Below, piece after piece: positions 1-5,948 of a stretch of DNA of 9,150 nucleotides (positions are counted from its first letter, which is position 1; the number at the start of each line of letters is the position of its first letter). Source of the stretch: Pseudomonadota bacterium (GTDB lineage: Bacteria; Pseudomonadota; Gammaproteobacteria; Halothiobacillales; Halothiobacillaceae); contig JAJYPA010000312.1 in NCBI GenBank assembly GCA_021795795.1, positions 1 through 9,150 on the forward strand. The letters run 5' to 3'. Below the pieces are notes generated by a model, which was not told the origin of the DNA, ran no database searches, and saw only the letters and a program-made list of their open reading frames with translations. Position numbers and translations under genes: made by a program.

Positions 1-522
1 AAGCTGTTGTCCGCATGCGGCGATGCCCGCAACCCGTGGCTACGCCCCGTAGTCGTCTTCGCCATCGAAACGGCCATGCGGGCGGGAGAAATTCTGGAAA
101 GTTACGGTACGGCGGATACGGAAACAAGAATCCGCCCCCAAAAAACGCCGGGCCTGCAATGGTCAGACGTGGATCTGAAAAAGCGCACTGCGCACCTGCC
201 CAAGACCAAGAACGGCGATGCACGCACAGTGCCCCTCTCCAGTCGCGCAGTCGCGACGCTGGAAGCCTTGCCACGCAATCTGGACGGGCGCGTGTTCGGG
301 GTTACTTACGAGGGGATACATCAATCCTATGTACGCGCCTGCCGCCGTGCCGGTATCACCGGGCTGACCTTTCACGACCTCCGCCACGAGGCCACCAGTC
401 GACTTTTTGAGAAGGGCCTCAACCCGATGCAGGTGGCGGCCATCACTGGGCACAAGACCTTGCAAATGCTGAAGCGTTATACTCATTTACGGGCGGAAGA
501 CCTGGCAAAGCTGCTGGGGTGA
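1..522 (+). CDS. Tyrosine recombinase/phage-type integrase, C-terminal part (5' end outside window)
   Basis: Catalytic domain of a tyrosine recombinase, which cuts and rejoins DNA through a covalent 3'-phosphotyrosine. The frame is open from base 1 without a convincing start, so the N-terminal DNA-binding part lies upstream. Visible active-site elements, counting the first codon of the window as 1: arginine 27 in TAMRAGE, a beta-hairpin lysine (68 or 70) in PKTKNG, H125 and R128 in HDLRHE, H151 in ITGHKT, and the nucleophile Y160 (codon 478-480) in KRYTHL. All catalytic positions are present. The domain carries an in-frame insertion of about 18 residues (bases 97-150) between GEIL and GLQW, which are normally adjacent in this family. 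The gene ends with TGA, and the coiled-coil ORF that follows is in the same frame. No tRNA or attachment site is visible nearby. The family is certain; whether the enzyme is active with the insertion is not known. Confidence 0.93.
   Translation, partial: KLLSACGDARNPWLRPVVVFAIETAMRAGEILESYGTADTETRIRPQKTPGLQWSDVDLKKRTAHLPKTKNGDARTVPLSSRAVATLEALPRNLDGRVFGVTYEGIHQSYVRACRRAGITGLTFHDLRHEATSRLFEKGLNPMQVAAITGHKTLQMLKRYTHLRAEDLAKLLG
97..150 (+). other. In-frame 54-base insertion in the recombinase catalytic domain
   Basis: Most relatives read GMRxGEI(L)GLxWxD without a gap. Here 18 residues, beginning ESYGT and ending QKTP, separate GEIL from GLQW. The insert contains three copies of TACGG (103-107, 108-112, 117-121) and a run of A's, so a short repeat-driven expansion or a small inserted element are both possible. 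The length is a multiple of three, so the frame is preserved. Confidence 0.6.
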
Positions 523-537
523 CGTAATGGACAATCC

Positions 538-792
538 GTGGAAGTCGTTCGCAAGATACTGGAAAAAGCCGTAGCACCGGGTATCGACGCGTTGCGCGTG
601 GATATGAAAGACGCGCAGTCCCGCATGGATCGGCTTGAGAGCGCCGTAGCCAGGCTTGACGTGCGCATGGGCAGTGTCAACAGTAATCTGGCGGCCATCA
701 GCACAAGTCTTGCACAGCTCGCGGCGGCCATTGCCATCAGTTCGACGGCGCGATATGGTGGCAACGACGACAAACGGTCGGCGGTTGGCTGA
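538..792 (+). CDS. Small coiled-coil protein (84 aa), possibly frameshifted at its start
   Basis: Function unknown. The GTG start at 538 gives 84 residues with hydrophobic heptads (M-RLESA, V-RLDVR, L-AISTS, L-QLAAA), predicting an alpha-helical coiled coil without a signal peptide or clear membrane span. The N-terminal motif RKILEKAVAPGIDALR matches RKVLESVIAPGVESLR of the protein encoded on the other strand at 2534-2824, so the two are paralogues. The ORF lies 15 bases after the integrase stop, in the same frame, and could be translated by coupling. GTG 538 has no good ribosome-binding site. An ATG at 527 preceded by GGGGTG would give Met-Asp, like the paralogue, but in another frame that stops after 15 codons. 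The original start may therefore have been separated from the body by a small indel. The conserved motif supports a real gene or gene remnant. Confidence 0.55.
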   Translation: MEVVRKILEKAVAPGIDALRVDMKDAQSRMDRLESAVARLDVRMGSVNSNLAAISTSLAQLAAAIAISSTARYGGNDDKRSAVG

Positions 793-882
793 GTCGCTCA
801 ATGAGCATGACCACGGCGGACTTGTGGCCTTGGGCATCGCCGTGCCGTGCTACAAGGCGCAAGGGGGGTAATAGGGGTGATC

Positions 883-1359
883 ATGCGTAAAAAACTTATG
901 CCGTTTGCCGCATTCATGATGCTGGCCTCCGGTTCCGCGCTGGCCGACGGTGCCTACCACTGGACGCCGCCGAAGCCGGGGCAGTTGATCTGCAATATGG
1001 CGTTTCCCGGATCGCTCAAGGTCTGTCATCCCGTCGGCACGTCTCCCGCCGGCGTGATCGGTATCGGCAATGGCATGCAACTGGTGACATTGGCGCCATT
1101 TTCGGCATGGGAAGGGCTTGTGGCCAAGGAAAACCCGAAAATCGCGGTGTTCCGTGGGAAGCAGATGGTCGGGTTATTGTCCAATGCAAACGGATTGCCT
1201 TTCTTCCAGAACATCAGCCACATTACGGTAAGCGATCTGCCTAGTGGAGACCAGCAGGTCATTATCACCGCATGGACGGGCGGCAACAATGCCAACTCCA
1301 ATGAAACACTCGCTCTGCGCATCACCAGAGCAGGACATATCGCGCTTCATCAGCACTGA
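883..1359 (+). CDS. Small exported (periplasmic or secreted) protein of unknown function
   Basis: I do not recognise the family. The ATG at 883 is chosen over the earlier GTG (847) because AGGGGTGA sits just upstream (873-880) and because it gives a textbook Sec signal peptide: basic MRKK, hydrophobic core to about residue 15, and a cleavage site after ALA (residues 19-21) before DGAYHW. The mature protein is about 137 residues. It has two cysteines, in QLICNM and LKVCHP, that could form a disulfide after export, and an otherwise beta-like alternation with no membrane span. No lipobox is present, so a soluble periplasmic or secreted protein is likely. The next coding sequence, a truncated zeta-type toxin, begins directly at this gene's stop codon with no spacer, so the downstream junction may be a recombination scar. 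No promoter was identified in the 90 bases upstream. Confidence 0.75.
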   Translation: MRKKLMPFAAFMMLASGSALADGAYHWTPPKPGQLICNMAFPGSLKVCHPVGTSPAGVIGIGNGMQLVTLAPFSAWEGLVAKENPKIAVFRGKQMVGLLSNANGLPFFQNISHITVSDLPSGDQQVIITAWTGGNNANSNETLALRITRAGHIALHQH

Positions 1360-1361
1360 GT

Positions 1362-1952
1362 AAAAGCGACCACCTGCGCCCCGTAGCCGCAGTCGCTTTC
1401 GCCCTTCCCGCGCGAAAAGCGGAAGTCCTTCGGCAAGACCTGCTGGCACAGCGGCAATCCCCGGTGTTTGAGACGGTGTTCTCGTCGCCTGGAAAGCTGG
1501 ACTTCGTGCGGGATGCGGCAAACTCCGGGTATTTCGTGCATTTCCTCTATATCTGCACGGACGATCCGAAAATCCAGGCCGCCCGCGTCTGCGCCCGCGT
1601 CATGCAGGGCGGCCATAGCGTGCCCATCGAGAAGATCATCTCTTGATATTTCAAGTCGCTGGACCTTGCGGCGCAGGTCTTGCCTTATGTCTCATTGGCG
1701 CATTTCTTCGACAATACGCCGGAACTGACCGCCCCAAGACTCGTGGTGGAAGCGCATCCCGCGCAGCGGCAAGCGTCGATCTTCGGTGTGTCACCCGCGT
1801 GGATGGCCGGCATTCGGGATCGGATGCGCCAACTTGAGTGGCAATGCGTCGCGGATCCGGAGGCCGATGTGCAGGATGGCCGCCGGACCGCCTGGATAAG
1901 GCCGCCAGCGGAAAGAGCGGAAAGCCCCTCTGGGGATGTTTTTGGCTTTTGA
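1362..1952 (+). pseudogene. Zeta-toxin-like kinase, N-terminally truncated and with an in-frame TGA
   Basis: One continuous reading frame interrupted only by TGA at 1644-1646. The upstream half contains FETVFSSPGKLDFVRDAA, then HFLYICTDDP and GGHSVPIEKIIS. After the stop the same frame resumes with YFKSLDLA, then AHFFDNTPE. This order is typical of the zeta-toxin/P-loop kinase family (FETVxSxPxKL, GxDxP, GGHxVPxxKIxxRYxxSL, LFDN), whose characterised members phosphorylate UDP-N-acetylglucosamine. The stop replaces the arginine expected in KIIxRYFKSL, consistent with one CGA to TGA change. The N-terminal GxxGxGKS nucleotide-binding loop and any start codon are missing: the recognisable frame begins right after the stop of the exported-protein gene. 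No antitoxin gene is seen beside it. With both defects the product should be inactive. Family assignment is from remembered motifs. Confidence 0.82.
1644..1646 (+). other. Premature TGA inside the zeta-like frame
   Basis: TGA stands where the family has arginine in the KIxxRYxxSL segment, and the protein similarity continues in the same frame on both sides. A single C-to-T transition from CGA explains it. Confidence 0.8.
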
Positions 1953-1965
1953 TAGCCTGCGTGGT

Positions 1966-1995
1966 TTGAAGAAAAGACGGGATATGGGCTACACT
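1966..1995 (+). promoter_or_regulatory. Promoter of the DUF1640-like gene, probably giving a leaderless mRNA
   Basis: TTGAAG (1966-1971), 18 bases, TACACT (1990-1995). The ATG at 2003 begins 7 bases after the -10 box, so transcription would start at or within a base or two of the start codon. No Shine-Dalgarno sequence precedes this ATG. The same -10 context (TGGGCTAnACT, 7 bases, ATGG) occurs before the - strand coiled-coil gene ending at 2534, which supports the assignment. Confidence 0.55.
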
Positions 1996-2002
1996 CCTTC
2001 GT

Positions 2003-2254
2003 ATGGCAACGCTGACTTTCGACACCTTAAAATTCGCCAATAAGCTCAAGGCGGCGGGACTTCCACCAGATCAGGCGGAAGCCCAGGCTGAAGCGTTGGC
2101 TGAAGTCATCGAACTGAACATCCAGGACCTGGTGACCAAAGAGGATCTCACCGCATCCCTTAAGGATCTGGAGCAACGCCTGATCATCAAGCTGGGCGGC
2201 ATGATGGTTGTCGCCGTGGGCGTTATCGTCGCGCTGGTGAAGTTCATCGCCTGA
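2003..2254 (+). CDS. CCDC90/DUF1640-like small membrane-anchored coiled-coil protein
   Basis: An 83-residue protein beginning MATLTFDTLKFANKL. It then has PPDQAEAQAEALAEV, an acidic helical stretch, the motif LVTKEDL, a short coiled coil (LKDLEQRL) and a C-terminal membrane span of about 18 residues (GGMMVVAVGVIVALVKFIA). This order, LTFDTLKF-helix-EAQAEAL-TKxDL-coil-membrane tail, is that of the bacterial DUF1640/CCDC90-like family, distantly related to mitochondrial MCUR1/CCDC90B. The biochemical role in bacteria is not established. The tail suggests a helical bundle anchored at the inner membrane with most of the protein in the cytoplasm. No ribosome-binding site precedes the ATG, and the -10 box lies 7 bases upstream, suggesting leaderless expression. 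A shorter relative follows after 27 bases and is probably co-transcribed. Confidence 0.88.
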   Translation: MATLTFDTLKFANKLKAAGLPPDQAEAQAEALAEVIELNIQDLVTKEDLTASLKDLEQRLIIKLGGMMVVAVGVIVALVKFIA

Positions 2255-2268
2255 CTTCGTGCAAAGCC

Positions 2269-2274
2269 AAGGAA
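2269..2274 (+). promoter_or_regulatory. Ribosome-binding site of the second small membrane protein
   Basis: AAGGAA sits 7 bases before the ATG at 2282. Its presence here contrasts with its absence before the first gene of the pair, as expected if only the first gene is leaderless and the second is reached through the shared transcript. Confidence 0.6.
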
Positions 2275-2281
2275 TCCGCCA

Positions 2282-2464
2282 ATGGACAGCGTCAGTACCA
2301 TGGAAGACATCGACAAACGGTTGGCGGTGGTCGAGGCGACCATGGCGACCAAAGCCGATCTGACCGGGTTGGAAACCCGTCTCATCCAATGGACCATCGG
2401 TACCATGGGTATCATGACGGCGGTTATTGCTGCGCTGATGACGCTGCTCAAGTTCCTTCACTAA
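2282..2464 (+). CDS. Very small coiled-coil/membrane protein (60 aa), related to the preceding gene
   Basis: Function unknown. The 60 residues comprise a short heptad helix (MEDIDKRLAVVEATM), the motif MATKADLTGLETRL and a C-terminal membrane span (IGTMGIMTAVIAALMTLLKFLH). The second half parallels the upstream DUF1640-like protein: TKADLT against TKEDLT, RLI in both, then a glycine/methionine-containing hydrophobic tail ending in LLKF or LVKF. The two look like an old tandem duplication, this copy having lost the LTFDTLKF head. It starts at ATG 2282 with AAGGAA upstream and lies 27 bases behind its neighbour, so the two probably form an operon. A single tail-anchored span suggests hetero-oligomerisation with the neighbour, which is inference. 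It converges on a - strand coiled-coil gene 69 bases away. Confidence 0.78.
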   Translation: MDSVSTMEDIDKRLAVVEATMATKADLTGLETRLIQWTIGTMGIMTAVIAALMTLLKFLH

Positions 2465-2533
2465 CTTAACAAATTGGGCCGGACGGAGGGGGCGTCACCG
2501 CCGTGGTGATCTAGCCCGTCTTGCGCAGGCTCT

Positions 2534-2824
2534 CTATTTCCCGCGAATGGCGGAAGTCAGGGTGTCCAGCCGGGTATGGATGCCCGACCCCAAAGTGTCC
2601 ATCCGCGCATCCAGCCGGGCAAACCCGTCATCCATACGTTCTGCCAGGTGATCCACGCGGAGGGAAAGGTGATCCACGCGCCCATCCAGACGGTCAATGC
2701 CCTGTCCATTCTCCCGGACATCCTTTTCCAGCGCGTCCAGTCGCAGGCGCAAGGATTCCACGCCGGGAGCGATGACGCTTTCCAGCACTTTGCGCCGACT
2801 GTCGATGGTTTCCTGAATGTCCAT
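2534..2824 (-). CDS. Heptad-repeat coiled-coil protein (96 aa)
   Basis: Function unknown. The ATG at 2824 starts MDIQETIDSRRKVLE. The APGVESLR motif follows, and then an almost unbroken run of 7-residue repeats from about residue 40 (IDRLDGR, VDHLSLR, VDHLAER, MDDGFAR, LDARMDT), predicting a long parallel coiled coil. There is no signal peptide and no membrane span. Two adjacent heptads are near-identical at DNA level (14-base copies at 2646-2659 and 2667-2680, period 21), a sign of recent repeat expansion. The N-terminal half matches the ORF at 538-792. The start has no ribosome-binding site but has a TAAACT box 7 bases upstream, as in the DUF1640-like gene, so it may be leaderless. It lies 82 bases downstream of the restriction-modification gene but appears to have its own promoter. 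Could be a phage- or plasmid-derived structural or anti-host protein; no assignment is possible from sequence alone. Confidence 0.78.
   Translation of the reverse strand: MDIQETIDSRRKVLESVIAPGVESLRLRLDALEKDVRENGQGIDRLDGRVDHLSLRVDHLAERMDDGFARLDARMDTLGSGIHTRLDTLTSAIRGK
2646..2680. repeat. Direct repeat with 21-base period inside the heptad gene
   Basis: AGGTGATCCACGCG occurs at 2646-2659 and again at 2667-2680. The 21-base period equals one 7-residue heptad and encodes the repeated RVDHL on the - strand. Confidence 0.85.
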
Positions 2825-2831
2825 GATGGAG

Positions 2832-2860
2832 AGTTTAGCCCAGGCATTCAGCCTTATCCA
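2832..2860 (-). promoter_or_regulatory. Promoter of the heptad-repeat gene, probably giving a leaderless mRNA
   Basis: Read on the - strand: TGGATA (2860-2855), 17 bases, TAAACT (2837-2832), then 7 bases to ATG at 2824. The TGGGC directly before the -10 box and the 7-base gap to ATGG are the same as at the DUF1640-like gene. No Shine-Dalgarno sequence is present. Confidence 0.5.
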
Positions 2861-2906
2861 TATCTTTCCAGCGTTTCCACTTACGCAGATGCTCCATATG
2901 CCGCCC

Positions 2907-5900
2907 TCACAGATACTTTTTCATCACCGCCTCTTTGCGGGCGGGGGCGGCGTCGATGATGGCCCGTGCATCGGCGATCTGTTTTTCCAGCGCCTCGACC
3001 GTGGCAACGAATTTTTTCTGTTCGGCCAGGGAAAGCACTGGTACCTTGATGTTTTTCATCACGGTGGCGTTGATGTTGGACTGATTGATCGATTTGGAAG
3101 CCTTGCCTTTGGCCTCCGCTTGATAGTCCGGAGCGTTCATCATGTTGACGAGGAACAACGGAAGGATTTTGCTGGTGTCGGGCACCACGCGAACCAGGTA
3201 GGAAGCAAAACAGTAATCGCCGTCCAGGTCGAACAGACCGGTCTTGCCGACATGCTCGATGCTGTTGGTGCGGTTGAAAAGGAGGTCGCCCTTGTTGAGC
3301 CGGTACCTGGCGAACTCCCCGGCACTGATGTCGGCGCATTTCATCGCACCGTTGTCCACCATGCGCCCCTGAATGATCTCGTTCATGCGGAAGATTTTAT
3401 AGCCGATACCGGCCTCGTTCATTTTTTCGTTCAGGCCGTATTGGATGTTGGTGCTTAGCTTGGCAATTTCGATGCGGGGGGCTTTGGAGGCGTAAATGTC
3501 ATTTATCAAAGAGAGAATAGCGTCGGTCGAATCGGCAATTACTGATTCATTCTTTTCGCTTTCCTTATCTATCTCGTTGGCCTCTTTGCTGATCTGCTTT
3601 TGCATGCTCAGGCTGGGGAGAGGGATTTCAAAATTCGCAATGGTTTTTGAGTTTATTTCTTTGTACTTAGAGCCAGATGGAACCAGATCCACCAAGACCG
3701 GGCGTAAATAGACCAAGAGGTGATATAGATATTCATAGTGAAGCTTGGAGGGATCGCATATAAAATTCTTGTACCCTTGGTTGGTTGCCGTTGGAACAAG
3801 GTTTATACAAACCTCACCAATAGTCGCTCTGCTAGAAAAAATCACGGTGTTGACGGGCATAAGATTTGTTGCCTTCAGACCTTCTGTCGTGATTTTTCTT
3901 TGGGTGTCTCGCAGATATTTTTTCTTCGTATCGACTAGTGTTGCCCAGCAAATATTGCCATTCTCCCAAAACGCCGCATTCTTGGTGTCTGGTGTTCCAC
4001 CATTCACAATACTGGCAATGGAAGCCAACTTGGTCATAGGCCATTTGCTGGTTGCTATGGTTGTTTGTTTGGCAGCCAAAAGCGAAAGCTGTTTTTCAAA
4101 AACGACCTGAGAAAAATCCAGCATATCCACCAGCCGCGTCGGGTTGGCTACTTCGCTCAGTTCTGATGGAATCGCTCCAGGTGCCCCATCGAAATTCGCG
4201 GCGATGTGGCTGTTGAGCTTGACCGGGTTGGCGCGGGTAAAGCGCATCGGATTGGCGTGGTCCGGCCCGTCGTACAAAGTGGTGATATGATGGCCAGCGG
4301 CGTCCTCGATGAGTTTGATGCCTTCGTCCCCCTTGGAGCGGGACCACTCGTAACCGAGGAACTGCTTGATCTCCTTGGTGCCCGATGGGGTGCGGATGAT
4401 GAGCACCGGGTTGGTCTGATCCGATGCGAGGCAGAAGTGATAGAGCTTGTCGCGCTCAATATCCTGCACATAGGCCAGGTGGCGTTTGGCGATCTCCTCT
4501 GTCTGTTCGGACTTGCTCAGCGCCTTGAATTTCTTCTGCTTGCGCAGGTTGGCCAACTCCGTGCTCCTGTCGAATTTGTCATGATAGGGCTGGAAATGTG
4601 CCTGCTGTTTCCAGCCTCCATCCATTTCGCCGCGCAGCAGGCTTTGGTACTCGGCCCGTGGCACGTTGATATGCGCGCAATACTGCCCGATCAGGTGGCC
4701 GTCCTTGTAGATGACCTGCTTGCGCTGGCTGGCATCGCAACCCCTGAACCACTCCTCCACCCGTTCGCGGTAGTGCTCGGCGGTGTCCGGCTGGGTCGGC
4801 TTGCGGCGCAGGAAGAGGGTAACCGTGTTGGTGAGCGTCTTGCCAAAAGTACCGCTGCCGAATTCGGCGATGGCCACGATATCGAAATACTGCAAAAGGA
4901 TTTCACGGGCGCGGATGTAGGTGAAACCGCCGTTGGAGAGGATCGACGAGGGGAGAATGATGGCGGCCACGCCCCCCGTTTTGAGGAGTTGTTTGGCGCG
5001 CTCGATGAAAAAGGTTTCGATGCTGTTGGAGGTTTCGAGATCGCTGATGGTTTCTGTGAGCGTATAAGCCTTGCGCTCCTCCTCGGGCAAGGTTTCGAGG
5101 AAGCCGCGCACGCTGTAGGGCGGATTGGCGACCAGCAGGTCGAAATGCCCGTCGCGGATGTCGGGAAAGGCCTCGTGCTGGTTGATCAGCGCATCGCCGT
5201 GACAGATGTTGATGTCCTGTTGTCCATACATGAAGGCGGAGACCTTGGCCACCTTGGATAGCCGGTATTCTTTTTCAACGCCATACAAGGCCTTATGATA
5301 TTCCGCCAGATCCACCCCCGGTTTGTGCGTCGCCACCAGCGGCTTGATCTGAAGGGCCAACTCGGTCAGAAAGTGACCCGCTCCACAAGCATAGTCGATG
5401 GCTTTGAGCGGCGCTGGGTTGTCGCGCACCAGGCTTTCCAGCGGCAGGCTCATCAGGATGAAGCGGCAGATGGGCATGGGGGTGAAAAATTGCCCCTCGC
5501 TCTGCTTGACGCCCTGATCAAGGAAGCCCTCGAACATGTCGCCCAGAAACTGGTTGTGGCCGTGGGGATTGGTCAGGCGAATATCCTGCCACATCTGCAG
5601 AATTTTTAGCAACACCTCGGCGTTCTGGTAAAAGAGCCGTTCGTTGTGGACGTCGATAAAGGAAAAATCGTTGTTGGTGAAAAACTTCTGCTGGATAAAC
5701 AGATTCCACACCGCCCGCTGAGTGGCGTCCGGGTTCTGGCGGATGAAGCGCAGGGCGTTGTGGACATCGTTCTGGTTGATATAGGTGATGTCCTCGCCGA
5801 GAAATTTGCCCATTCCCGACTGATAGATCTGCTGTAGACGATCCATCAGGTCGAAATGGCTGTCGTAAGCCACACCCTTCCAGTAAAACTTGAGGTCGTC

Positions 5901-5948
5901 TGGGTTTTCGATCTCGTCCACCAGCTTGCAGAGAAACAGGTTCACCAA
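2907..5948 (-). CDS. AloI-type restriction-modification protein: methyltransferase and specificity part (3' fragment of a frameshifted gene)
   Basis: Main body of a single-chain type IIB-like enzyme. Residues below count from TTG 5948; add about 270 for the full protein. HsdM-type helices come first, then SEGQFFTPMPICRFI (about 150-164), S-adenosylmethionine motif I AIDYACGAGHFL (183-194) and catalytic NPPY (275-278) of gamma-class N6-adenine methyltransferases. From about 630 two HsdS-like target-recognition domains follow. The first starts near KWPMTKLASI and ends EIPLPSLSMQKQI with a helical spacer. The second starts near PRIEIAKLSTNIQYG, includes KGDLLFNRTNSIEHVGKTG and ends in a coiled coil. 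Each domain would read one half of a bipartite site, as in AloI, PpiI and TstI. The frame is open further upstream to about 6260 but has no ATG, GTG or TTG there, so the natural start is in the nuclease part. Bases 3480-4130 are AT-rich. Confidence 0.9.
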   Translation of the reverse strand: MVNLFLCKLVDEIENPDDLKFYWKGVAYDSHFDLMDRLQQIYQSGMGKFLGEDITYINQNDVHNALRFIRQNPDATQRAVWNLFIQQKFFTNNDFSFIDVHNERLFYQNAEVLLKILQMWQDIRLTNPHGHNQFLGDMFEGFLDQGVKQSEGQFFTPMPICRFILMSLPLESLVRDNPAPLKAIDYACGAGHFLTELALQIKPLVATHKPGVDLAEYHKALYGVEKEYRLSKVAKVSAFMYGQQDINICHGDALINQHEAFPDIRDGHFDLLVANPPYSVRGFLETLPEEERKAYTLTETISDLETSNSIETFFIERAKQLLKTGGVAAIILPSSILSNGGFTYIRAREILLQYFDIVAIAEFGSGTFGKTLTNTVTLFLRRKPTQPDTAEHYRERVEEWFRGCDASQRKQVIYKDGHLIGQYCAHINVPRAEYQSLLRGEMDGGWKQQAHFQPYHDKFDRSTELANLRKQKKFKALSKSEQTEEIAKRHLAYVQDIERDKLYHFCLASDQTNPVLIIRTPSGTKEIKQFLGYEWSRSKGDEGIKLIEDAAGHHITTLYDGPDHANPMRFTRANPVKLNSHIAANFDGAPGAIPSELSEVANPTRLVDMLDFSQVVFEKQLSLLAAKQTTIATSKWPMTKLASIASIVNGGTPDTKNAAFWENGNICWATLVDTKKKYLRDTQRKITTEGLKATNLMPVNTVIFSSRATIGEVCINLVPTATNQGYKNFICDPSKLHYEYLYHLLVYLRPVLVDLVPSGSKYKEINSKTIANFEIPLPSLSMQKQISKEANEIDKESEKNESVIADSTDAILSLINDIYASKAPRIEIAKLSTNIQYGLNEKMNEAGIGYKIFRMNEIIQGRMVDNGAMKCADISAGEFARYRLNKGDLLFNRTNSIEHVGKTGLFDLDGDYCFASYLVRVVPDTSKILPLFLVNMMNAPDYQAEAKGKASKSINQSNINATVMKNIKVPVLSLAEQKKFVATVEALEKQIADARAIIDAAPARKEAVMKKYL

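Noticed and set aside
656..871. Alternative + frame of 71 codons overlapping the end of the first coiled-coil ORF
   Set aside because: Considered as a shifted C-terminus of that protein, but no heptads or conserved residues continue in it and it lacks a start signal.
2465..2533. Bidirectional terminator between the convergent small genes
   Set aside because: Only weak pairing was found (TCACC/GGTGA of 5 base pairs, and GACGG/CCGTC) and no U-tract, so it does not meet the standard for an intrinsic terminator.
2817..3458. + strand open frame (213 codons) antisense to the second recognition domain
   Set aside because: The - strand has clear HsdS features here (KGDLLFNRTN and a terminal coiled coil). 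The + frame has no recognisable content.
4206..5261. Long + strand open frame (351 codons) antisense to the methyltransferase
   Set aside because: It is opposite strongly conserved methyltransferase motifs (motif I, NPPY), and its translation is rich in Gly, Val, Leu and Asp without any recognisable domain. It is a shadow of a high-GC gene.
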